From positions 124,001-188,000 of the forward strand of contig NZ_AMGO01000036.1 in NCBI RefSeq assembly GCF_000299575.1: a stretch of DNA of 64,000 nt, given 5' to 3'. The first letter of the stretch is position 1. The number at the start of each line of letters is the position of its first letter. The translations under genes were made by a program, and so were the position numbers. Source of the DNA: Oceaniovalibus guishaninsula JLT2003. GTDB lineage: Bacteria; Pseudomonadota; Alphaproteobacteria; Rhodobacterales; Rhodobacteraceae. Positions 57,746-64,000 of the stretch are shown in pieces. Under the pieces are notes generated by a model. It was not told the origin of the DNA and did no database searches. It saw only the letters and a list, made by a program, of their open reading frames with translations.

Positions 57746-58231
57746 ATGGCAACCGCGCGCCGGACCGACCGCACGACCGTCACGGCGGGGCATCGCGAAT
57801 TGCGGGTGATCTTCCCCAGCGACAGCCTGTCGGTGCGCGATGCCCTGGCCTCGACCCTGCGCGGCCTGCGGCATCTGGAGCTGAGCGACGACGAAGCGTC
57901 CACCGTGGAACTGGTGCTGGCCGAGGTTCTGAACAATATCGTCGAACATGCCTATTCGGGCCGGTCGGAACGCATGATCGAATTGCAGGTCCGCCACGAT
58001 GCCGACGGGCTGAGCTGCGCGACCTTCGACGACGGCGATCCGCTGCCCGGATTGCAGGTGCCGCCCGGTCCGACCCCGCGCCCCGATGCCCCGACCGACC
58101 TGTTGCAGGAAGGCGGATTCGGCTGGTTCCTGATCCGCGAACTGTCCAGCGACCTGTCCTATCACCGCGAGGAGGGGCGCAACCATCTTTCGTTCCGGCT
58201 GGACGTGGCGCGGCAGATCCGGACGATGTGA
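57746..58231 (+). CDS. Anti-sigma factor serine kinase-like ATPase (RsbW/SpoIIAB type)
   Basis: 161-residue HATPase_c_2 protein. The N-box 'LVLAEVLNNIVEHAY' (near residues 58-72) and the G1-like 'TFDDGDPLP' near 91-99 are visible, then 'GGFGWFLIRELSSDLSY' as G2. It should phosphorylate the STAS partner and hold a sigma factor. An alternative GTG at 57713 has a better RBS (GGAGG, spacing 6) and would overlap the STAS gene by 11 bases, so the start is open. No sigma factor or PP2C phosphatase gene is in the window. Confidence 0.9.
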   Translation: MATARRTDRTTVTAGHRELRVIFPSDSLSVRDALASTLRGLRHLELSDDEASTVELVLAEVLNNIVEHAYSGRSERMIELQVRHDADGLSCATFDDGDPLPGLQVPPGPTPRPDAPTDLLQEGGFGWFLIRELSSDLSYHREEGRNHLSFRLDVARQIRTM

Positions 58232-58309
58232 CGGGACGGCGGCGCTTGCCTTGGGGCGCAATCCGGGCAAGCGTCGCAATCCAAGCGTTATGTCAGGCGG
58301 AGCGTCTCC

Positions 58310-58708
58310 ATGCCGATCACACCCGTCAGCGACCTTGTGGCGCGCGCCAAGGAGCGGATTGTCACCCTGCCCGTGGACGAGGTGCGCCGCCGCCACGAGG
58401 CGGGCAGCATCCTGCTGGTTGATATCCGCGATGTCCGCGAACTGGCGCGGACGGGCCGCATTCCGGGCGCGATCCATGCGCCCCGCGGGATGCTTGAATT
58501 CTGGGTCGACCCGGCCAGCCCCTATCACCGGCCGGATTTCGATACCGACCGGACGATCGTGCTGTTCTGCGCCGCGGCCCAGCGTTCGGCCCTGGCCGTG
58601 CTGACCTTGCAGGAGATGGGCGTCGCCGACATCGCCGAGATGGAAGGCGGGTTCGCCGGATGGCAGGCGGCGGGCGGCGCGGTGGAACAGCCGGACGGAT
58701 CGCGCTGA
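58310..58708 (+). CDS. Single-domain rhodanese-like protein
   Basis: 132-residue sulfurtransferase-fold protein. The active-site loop is 'LFCAAAQRSALA' with Cys87. N-terminal 'LVDIRDVRELARTGRIPGAIHAPRG' (in parts, near 36-60) and 'GGFAGWQAAGG' near the end are the rhodanese CH2A and closing motifs. It may move sulfane sulfur or act in redox sensing. GGAG lies before the ATG. It lies 78 bases after the anti-sigma kinase gene and converges with hspQ. Confidence 0.92.
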   Translation: MPITPVSDLVARAKERIVTLPVDEVRRRHEAGSILLVDIRDVRELARTGRIPGAIHAPRGMLEFWVDPASPYHRPDFDTDRTIVLFCAAAQRSALAVLTLQEMGVADIAEMEGGFAGWQAAGGAVEQPDGSR

Positions 58709-58718
58709 CGGCGAACCG

Positions 58719-59045
58719 TCAGTTGAGGCTGAACTGAAGCGGATAGGCGCCGTTCTCGAAATCGCCGAACATGTCGGGCAGATCGGGATGCCCGACCGGC
58801 ATCCCCGATTCGTCGGGCACCAGGTTCTGTTCGGACACATAGGCGACATAGAAGCTGTCGTCGTTCTCGGCCAGAAGGTGATAGAAGGGCTGGTCGCGAC
58901 GCGGGCGGCTGTCTTCGGGGATGGCGGCATACCATTCCTCGGTGTTGGAAAAGGTCGCATCGACATCGAAGATCACGCCGCGAAACGGGTGCTTGCGATG
59001 GCGGACGATCTGCCCGAGATGAAAGCGCGCGTGCTGTTTCAGCAT
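58719..59045 (-). CDS. hspQ: Heat shock protein HspQ (YccV/hemimethylated DNA-binding family)
   Basis: 108-residue small protein. 'ARFHLGQIVRHRKHPFRGVIFDVD' (in parts, residues 5-28), 'QPFYHLLAE' near 52-60 and 'YVAYVSEQNLVPD' near 66-78 are the YccV/HspQ signature. In enterics HspQ is a Lon specificity factor and heat-shock protein that binds mutant DnaA. AGGAGG stands five bases before the chosen ATG. The longer frame to 59096 lacks family similarity. Divergent from the lipoprotein gene (160 bases). Confidence 0.93.
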   Translation of the reverse strand: MLKQHARFHLGQIVRHRKHPFRGVIFDVDATFSNTEEWYAAIPEDSRPRRDQPFYHLLAENDDSFYVAYVSEQNLVPDESGMPVGHPDLPDMFGDFENGAYPLQFSLN

Positions 59046-59205
59046 CCCATCCTCCTGTCGGGCAGTGCTTAGACGGTCGGGCGGCCTTTTGTCCATGCGG
59101 CGGCGCGCCTGCCCTCGGGACAGGGCCGAACGGGGGATTTTCGTTTCACCGCAGGCCCGTTTTCGCTAGGATAGGGCAAAACGACAAAAACAATCGAGCA
59201 GCAGT

Positions 59206-59790
59206 ATGAACAAGACACTTCGGGCCCTGATTCTGTTGGTGTTCGTCGCCGGCTGCGGCAGCAGCGACCATACGGCGCCCAGGAATCTCGACAATGCGTG
59301 CGACATCGTTTCGCAAAGACCCGCATACCTGAAGGCGATGAAACGGGCGGAACGGCGCTGGGGCATCCCGGTGCCGGTGCAGATGGCGACGATCCATCAG
59401 GAATCGAAATTCATCGGCAATGCCCGGACGCCCTATCGGTTCGCGCTGGGGGTGATTCCCATGGGGCGGCAATCGTCCGCCTACGGCTATAGCCAGGCGC
59501 TGGACGGGACATGGGACGAATATGTGCGCGCCACCGGCAATCGCCGCGCCAAGCGCGACCGGATCGAGGACGCGACCGATTTCATGGGGTGGTACATGAA
59601 CGCCACCGCGCGCAGCCTGAACATCCCCCATTCGGACGCGACGAACCAGTATCTCGCCTATCACGAGGGCCGCAGCGGCTATGCCCGCGGCAGCCACAAC
59701 GGCAAGGCGTGGTTGATCACCGTATCGCAGAACGTGGGCGCGCGCGCCGTGCTTTACGACGCGCAGTTGCGGGCCTGCCGCAAACGCTGA
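59206..59790 (+). CDS. Lysozyme-like (SLT-fold) lipoprotein
   Basis: 194-residue outer-envelope protein. The lipobox 'FVAGC' puts the lipidated Cys at residue 17. The transglycosylase SLT-like domain has 'ATIHQESKF' with the putative catalytic Glu66, and 'YGYSQALDGTWDEY' near 93-106 in the place of the 'GLMQ..P' motif. 'YLAYHEGRSGY' near 148-158 replaces the usual 'YNAG'. Thus it is a divergent family of muramidase-like lipoproteins, common in alphaproteobacteria. The RBS is weak. It ends four bases from lolA on the other strand. Confidence 0.9.
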   Translation: MNKTLRALILLVFVAGCGSSDHTAPRNLDNACDIVSQRPAYLKAMKRAERRWGIPVPVQMATIHQESKFIGNARTPYRFALGVIPMGRQSSAYGYSQALDGTWDEYVRATGNRRAKRDRIEDATDFMGWYMNATARSLNIPHSDATNQYLAYHEGRSGYARGSHNGKAWLITVSQNVGARAVLYDAQLRACRKR

Positions 59791-59794
59791 GGCG

Positions 59795-60403
59795 TCAGCC
59801 CCGGCGGCGCGCAACCTCGGTCGGGATCGAGAAATAGCGCGACGGGAAGCTGCCGCCGGCCTCAAGCCCGCCCAGAACGACCGTCGTGCGGCTGCCCGAC
59901 CCGTCGGTGATGACCCACTGGCGCAGCTCGACCGGATTGCCGGTGAAGACCAGCTCGATCGTGCCGTATTCGGGGTTGGCGGGGTCCTGCGCGGTGACGA
60001 TCGTCTTGACCCCGTCCTGCCGGTGGCCGACCACCATGCCGCGCCGCGCCAGATCGACGTTGCGTTCGAGGATGATAGACAGCGGCGTGCGCGACAGCGG
60101 GTATTGTTCGGGCGTCACGCTGTTGGACTTGCCGTCGAAGATCGCGACCTGTCCGCCGCCCGCCATGACCAGCGTCCGTTCGGGCGGATTGTAGACGAAC
60201 CGCACCCGGCCCGGACGCTGGATGTAGATCGTCCCGGTCGAGATCGTGCCGTCGTCGTTGATCTGGGTGAAGTCCGACCGGGCGCTTTGCAGGGCGTTGA
60301 GATAGCGCGACAGATCGGCCAGCGGGATCGGCGCGGCGCGCGCCGGACCGGCAACGAGCGTCGCGGCAAGGCCCGTGGCGACAAGGGTTCGGCGGGTCAG
60401 CAT
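59795..60403 (-). CDS. LolA-family outer-membrane lipoprotein carrier
   Basis: 202-residue periplasmic lipoprotein chaperone. The signal 'MLTRRTLVATGLAATLVAG' ends in 'ARA' at ~23 and has a Tat-like Arg pair. 'LSRYLNALQSARSDFTQINDDGTIS' (in parts, near 30-54), 'PGRVRFVYNPPE' near 63-74 and 'IELVFTGNPVELRQWVITD' (near 149-167) follow the LolA pattern. AAAGGA precedes the ATG; the longer frame has no signal. It lies one gene pair away from ftsK, a common alphaproteobacterial arrangement. Confidence 0.92.
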   Translation of the reverse strand: MLTRRTLVATGLAATLVAGPARAAPIPLADLSRYLNALQSARSDFTQINDDGTISTGTIYIQRPGRVRFVYNPPERTLVMAGGGQVAIFDGKSNSVTPEQYPLSRTPLSIILERNVDLARRGMVVGHRQDGVKTIVTAQDPANPEYGTIELVFTGNPVELRQWVITDGSGSRTTVVLGGLEAGGSFPSRYFSIPTEVARRRG

Positions 60404-60555
60404 GGCGGTCCTTTCGGCGTGGTCTGCATCCCCGATATAGGGCCTTGCGCCCGGCGGTGCCATCGTTCGCCGATGACAGGCCGGTGAGGCGCGCGGCGGT
60501 GGAACTTCGCCCCGGTCCGCCGATTGACAGGGCGCAGACCAAAAGGAGAGTAACC

Positions 60556-61035
60556 ATGCCCGAAGTTTTCGTTTCCGGCCTCGACGATCAGTCCCGCCAC
60601 AAGATGATCGACCTGTTGAATGCGCGGCTGTCCGACATGATCGCGCTGACGCTGGCGGTGAAGCAGGCTCACTGGAACCTGAAGGGGGCGGGATTCATCG
60701 GTGTGCATGAATTGCTGGACGATGTCGCCGACCGCCTGCGCGACAGTTCCGACCTGATCGCCGAACGCGCGGTGATCCTGGGCGGTTTCGCCAAGGGCAC
60801 GGCCGAGGTCGTGGCCGAAAAGTCCGACATGGACGCCTATCCGGTCGAGCTGTCCGATCTTCAGGATCACGTCGCCGCGCTGAAGGAACGGTTCATGTCC
60901 GTGGGCGAGGCGCTGCGCGAGGCAATCGAGGAATCCGACGATGCAGACGACGAAGACACGTCCGACCTGTTCACCGAGGTCAGCCGTCAGGTGGACAAGG
61001 ACGCCTGGTTCATCGGTGCGAACGAACGGGTCTGA
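60556..61035 (+). CDS. dps: Dps-family ferritin
   Basis: 159-residue iron-storage and DNA-protection protein that oxidises Fe(II) with H2O2. The inter-subunit ferroxidase ligands are all seen: His39, His51, Asp66 and Glu70 ('KQAHWNLKG...VHELLDD...DLIAERA'). The tail contains an acidic 'EESDDADDEDTSD' stretch near 133-145 and no basic DNA-binding extension, so it may protect by iron handling more than by DNA coating. A strong AAGGAG precedes the ATG. It is divergent from lolA and convergent with exoD. Confidence 0.95.
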   Translation: MPEVFVSGLDDQSRHKMIDLLNARLSDMIALTLAVKQAHWNLKGAGFIGVHELLDDVADRLRDSSDLIAERAVILGGFAKGTAEVVAEKSDMDAYPVELSDLQDHVAALKERFMSVGEALREAIEESDDADDEDTSDLFTEVSRQVDKDAWFIGANERV

Positions 61036-61040
61036 GGACG

Positions 61041-61628
61041 CTACCGCAACAGCATCCACAGGCCGAAGCCGACTGCCCCCGCGGTGGCGGCAAAACCCAC
61101 CAGCATCAACAGCCCGTCGCGGGCCGTGATGGCCAGACCGATGGCGGCGATGGCCGCCGTCGGCGCGGTACTGGCGAACGGCACGATTTCCAGCGGCGGA
61201 ACGGTGAGGCACAGCAGCAGGCAGGCCCCCGCCGCCAGCCGCTGCATGCCCGGCCCCGTCAACCGCGTCAGCCGGTGCGAGAAGTGGCGATCCATCCATG
61301 CGCCGATCGGGCGCAGCTTGTCGGCCGCCGTCCTCAGCTTGCCGCCCTCGACGGAGCGTCGTTCGATCACGCCCGGCAGCCAGACGTGATCGCGCCCGAC
61401 GATCATCTGAATGGCGACAAGCGCGATGATGGCGGCCAGAAAGGTCGGCACGCCCGGAATGCCGCCGATGGGCGAGATTTCGATCAGCGCGGGCGTGAAC
61501 AGCAGCGGGCCGAAGCCCCGGCTGCCGATCGCCCCCAGCACGTCGCCGATGGAGGCCCTGTCGCTGTCGTCGCCCAGTTCCTGCAACCGGTCGAGGATAT
61601 CCTCGACCGCCGTCACGTCATCGCTCAT
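61041..61628 (-). CDS. ExoD-family membrane protein
   Basis: 195-residue inner-membrane protein of the exopolysaccharide synthesis ExoD family. 'SIGDVLGAIGSRGFGPLLFTPALIEISPIGGIPGVPT' (in parts, near residues 27-63) is the hallmark; about four transmembrane helices (58-80, 124-150, 155-172, 175-194). In Rhizobium exoD mutants are alkali-sensitive and make less polysaccharide; biochemistry is unknown. It follows ftsK on the same strand after 62 bases. Confidence 0.92.
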   Translation of the reverse strand: MSDDVTAVEDILDRLQELGDDSDRASIGDVLGAIGSRGFGPLLFTPALIEISPIGGIPGVPTFLAAIIALVAIQMIVGRDHVWLPGVIERRSVEGGKLRTAADKLRPIGAWMDRHFSHRLTRLTGPGMQRLAAGACLLLCLTVPPLEIVPFASTAPTAAIAAIGLAITARDGLLMLVGFAATAGAVGFGLWMLLR

Positions 61629-61690
61629 CGCCGCGTCCCCTGCCGTCGCTCCATGTGGATTCAGTCGCGGCAGGGCGCATGGTTCCAGGG

Positions 61691-64000
61691 TTACTGCGGT
61701 TCGGGCACCAGAATGTCGCGCTTGCCGACATGGTTGGCGGCGCTGACGATGCCCGCATCCTCCATCTGCTCGACCAGACGGGCGGCCTTGTTATAGCCGA
61801 TGGCCAGCTTGCGCTGGATATAGCTGGTCGAGCATTTGCGGTCCTTGATGGCGATGGCGACGGCCTGATCGTAAAGCGCATCGTCGCCGCCTTCGCCGCC
61901 AAGGCCCAGAACGGCATCGATGTCGCTTTCCTTGTCCTCGTCGGGGCCTTCGACCACGCCGGACAGATAATCGGGCGGACCGTAGGATTTCAGGTGATTG
62001 ACGATCTCCTCGACTTCCTCGTCGGAACAGAAGGGGCCGTGGACGCGGGTGATTTTGGACCCGCCCGCCATGTAAAGCATGTCGCCCATCCCCAGAAGCT
62101 GTTCGGCCCCCTGTTCGCCCAGGATGGTGCGGCTGTCGATCTTGGACGTGACCGAAAAGCTGATCCGGGTGGGGAAGTTGGCCTTGATCGTGCCGGTGAT
62201 GACATCGACCGAAGGCCGCTGCGTCGCCATGATGAGGTGGATGCCGCTGGCCCGCGCCATCTGTGCCAGGCGCTGGATGCAGGCCTCGATCTCCTTGCCG
62301 GCGACCATCATCAGGTCGGCCATCTCGTCCACGACGACGACGATGAAGGGCAGCAGTTCCGGCGTGATCTCCTCGGTCTCGAAGACGGGATCGCCGGTTT
62401 CGTCGTCAAATCCGGTCTGCACGGTGCGCGAGAACAGTTCGCCCCGGCCAAGCGCGTCGCGCACCCGGCCGTTATAACCCTCGATGTTGCGCACGCCCAT
62501 CTTCGACATCTTGCGATAGCGATCCTCCATCTCGCCCACCACCCATTTCAGGGCAACGACGGCCTTTTTCGGGTCGGTGACGACAGGGGACAGAAGATGC
62601 GGGATGCCGTCATAGACGCTGAGTTCCAGCATCTTGGGGTCGATCATGATCAGCCGGCATTCCTGCGGCGACAGGCGATAGAGCAACGACAGGATCATCG
62701 TGTTGATCGCCACCGACTTGCCCGATCCGGTCGTGCCCGCGATCAGCAGATGCGGCATCCGCGCCAGGTTGGCGACCACCGGATCGCCGCCGATATCCTT
62801 GCCCAGCGCCAGCGGCAGGGCGTGCTTGCCGTCGCCATATTCGCGCGCCGACAGGATTTCGCGCAGAACGCACATCTCGCGGTGTTCGTTCGGAAGTTCG
62901 ATCCCGATGACGCTGCGGCCGGGCACGGTCGAGACGCGCGCCGACAGCGCCGACATGCTACGGGCGATGTCGTCGGCCAGGCCGATCACGCGGCTGGCCT
63001 TGAGGCCGGGCGCCGGTTCCAGTTCGTACATCGTGACGACCGGGCCGGGGCGGACGCTGACGATTTCGCCCTTCACCCCGTAATCGTCCAGCACGCTTTC
63101 AAGCTGGCGGGCATTCTCCTCCAGCGCGTCGGCATCCAGAACCTGCCGCCGGACGGTGTCGGGGCTTGTCAGCAGCTCCAGCGGCGGCGGGGTGTAGTCC
63201 CCGGACGGCGCGGCGGATGCGGAGCGGGGCGGTGTCGCGGCGGCTGGCGGTTTCGGCGCGGGACGTGCGGCCGGGGCCGCATCTCGGCGCGAGTTGAACG
63301 AGGGCGGGCGCACCGGACCGGGCTCGACAAGCTCGGGCTCGGGCATGGGACGGGACGCATCGTCGTCGTCCTCCTGCGGGATGCGGACGCGGCTGGCGAC
63401 CAGCGGCGGTTCGTCCCGGCGCGGATTGGGGACGATCGACGGCTGGCGCATCCGCGGCGCGCGCGCCGGCGGCGCCGGTTCTTCCGGCGCGGTTTCGGGA
63501 AGGGCGTCGGCGGCCGGTTCGGCGTTGCGGCGGATGGACGGAAGGGGAGCGGACAGGCGCTGCCAGATCGTCGGGCGCGTGTCGTCCCCGTCCGGTTCGA
63601 CGACATCGAAATCCGGCTCGGCCCGGCGGCGCGCGCGGGCTTCGGCCAGATCGCCGGCGGCGCGCACGGAACGGTTCGCGCCCTTGGCCAGGCCCCGCCC
63701 CCCGACCGAGGCTGTTCGCATCAGCGCGTCATAGACCGTGACCGTGCCGCGCAGCAGCCAGCCGCCGATGGCGCGCAATTCGGCCAGCGAAAAGCCCAGC
63801 ACGAACAGCAGCATCGCCAGCGTCGCCAACGCGACCACCAGCGCGGCCAGTTTGAGCCCCGTCGCGCCATCGACCGACAGCAGACCCAGCATCGCACCCA
63901 GAGCGGTGTCGCCGAACAGTCCGCCCAGCCCGAAGCTTTGACCCCAATCCGGGCCGGGCGCATGGGTCGAGGCGTAGATCGACATAAGCGCCACGGCGAT
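61691..64000 (-). CDS. ftsK: DNA translocase FtsK (N-terminus outside window)
   Basis: Septal DNA pump that clears chromosome dimers at division. The frame is open to the window edge, so the start and the first transmembrane helices are missing; at least 769 residues are visible. Seen: the last membrane helices (near coordinates 63,750-63,900), a Pro/Arg/Ala-rich linker, the RecA-like motor with '[12 protein letters not shown]' (Walker A) and '[12 protein letters not shown]' (Walker B), and the C-terminal gamma winged-helix domain ('[21 protein letters not shown]'-type, read in parts) that reads KOPS. Any GTG/ATG near 63,990 is internal. Confidence 0.97.
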   Translation of the reverse strand: MAVALMSIYASTHAPGPDWGQSFGLGGLFGDTALGAMLGLLSVDGATGLKLAALVVALATLAMLLFVLGFSLAELRAIGGWLLRGTVTVYDALMRTASVGGRGLAKGANRSVRAAGDLAEARARRRAEPDFDVVEPDGDDTRPTIWQRLSAPLPSIRRNAEPAADALPETAPEEPAPPARAPRMRQPSIVPNPRRDEPPLVASRVRIPQEDDDDASRPMPEPELVEPGPVRPPSFNSRRDAAPAARPAPKPPAAATPPRSASAAPSGDYTPPPLELLTSPDTVRRQVLDADALEENARQLESVLDDYGVKGEIVSVRPGPVVTMYELEPAPGLKASRVIGLADDIARSMSALSARVSTVPGRSVIGIELPNEHREMCVLREILSAREYGDGKHALPLALGKDIGGDPVVANLARMPHLLIAGTTGSGKSVAINTMILSLLYRLSPQECRLIMIDPKMLELSVYDGIPHLLSPVVTDPKKAVVALKWVVGEMEDRYRKMSKMGVRNIEGYNGRVRDALGRGELFSRTVQTGFDDETGDPVFETEEITPELLPFIVVVVDEMADLMMVAGKEIEACIQRLAQMARASGIHLIMATQRPSVDVITGTIKANFPTRISFSVTSKIDSRTILGEQGAEQLLGMGDMLYMAGGSKITRVHGPFCSDEEVEEIVNHLKSYGPPDYLSGVVEGPDEDKESDIDAVLGLGGEGGDDALYDQAVAIAIKDRKCSTSYIQRKLAIGYNKAARLVEQMEDAGIVSAANHVGKRDILVPEPQ

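Noticed and set aside
60508-60555. EcfG-type (GGAAC ... CGTT) or TTGACA promoter for dps
   Set aside because: GGAAC is present but no CGTT at the right spacing, and the TTGACA at 60524 leaves no room for a -10 before the ATG.

Overview
This 64 kb stretch is very GC-rich chromosomal DNA packed with genes on both strands. Stop/start overlaps of the ATGA, GTGA or TGATG kind are frequent, and convergent genes often end within a few bases of each other. The gene families point to an alphaproteobacterium of the order Rhodobacterales (Paracoccaceae/Rhodobacteraceae type): VPLPA-CTERM sorted proteins, a Pcs-type phosphatidylcholine synthase, a DUF1501/DUF1800 pair, ExoD, and the dnaX-ybaB-recR and dapB|rbfA-truB-rpsO-pnp neighbourhoods. 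This placement rests on recognised families, not on a search. I saw no tRNA, rRNA, CRISPR array, insertion sequence, integrase or phage gene, and no gene-free gap longer than about 300 bases.

Layout. 1-5.3 kb: the end of a soluble lytic transglycosylase, a small secreted protein and a two-gene type I secretion exporter. 5.4-8.1 kb: RidA, a glycerophosphodiesterase, a FemAB-like acyltransferase and pterin dehydratase. 8.1-15.9 kb: peroxiredoxin, a ferredoxin-reductase-like flavoprotein, rsmD, map, a molybdopterin-binding-domain protein, a GNAT enzyme, an AhpD-like protein, a LysR regulator and a soluble GAF histidine kinase. 15.9-20 kb: DUF1501/DUF1800 genes, then an MT-A70 adenine methyltransferase facing a BglII-like endonuclease, a likely restriction-modification pair. 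20-30 kb: aspS, cyclopropane fatty acid synthase, carB, two unrecognised overlapping genes, tdk, csaA, proC and ybjN. 30-41 kb: recR-ybaB-dnaX, the signal recognition particle RNA, a CpdB-like nucleotidase, nudC, pcs and ileS. 41-49.4 kb: a VPLPA-CTERM protein, an AI-2E family permease, dapB, and the rbfA-truB-rpsO-pnp translation/RNA cluster with two inserted genes. 49.4-54.3 kb: an SH3 protein, a VPLPA-CTERM esterase, an L,D-transpeptidase and a cyanide-insensitive-type bd oxidase (cydA-cydB-DUF2474). 54.3-64 kb: 1-Cys peroxiredoxin, a pseudouridine synthase, free methionine sulfoxide reductase, thiolase, an STAS/anti-sigma-kinase pair, rhodanese, hspQ, a lysozyme-like lipoprotein, lolA, dps, exoD and the start-truncated ftsK.

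Most of the window is housekeeping. Two themes recur: oxidant defence (two peroxiredoxins, an AhpD-like protein, free Met sulfoxide reductase, Dps, bd oxidase) and envelope work (two transglycosylases, an L,D-transpeptidase, lipid synthesis, LolA, exosortase substrates). The parts least explained by known biology are the MT-A70/BglII-like pair, the two unknown genes after carB, the orphan partner-switching pair and a perfect inverted repeat hidden inside ileS.
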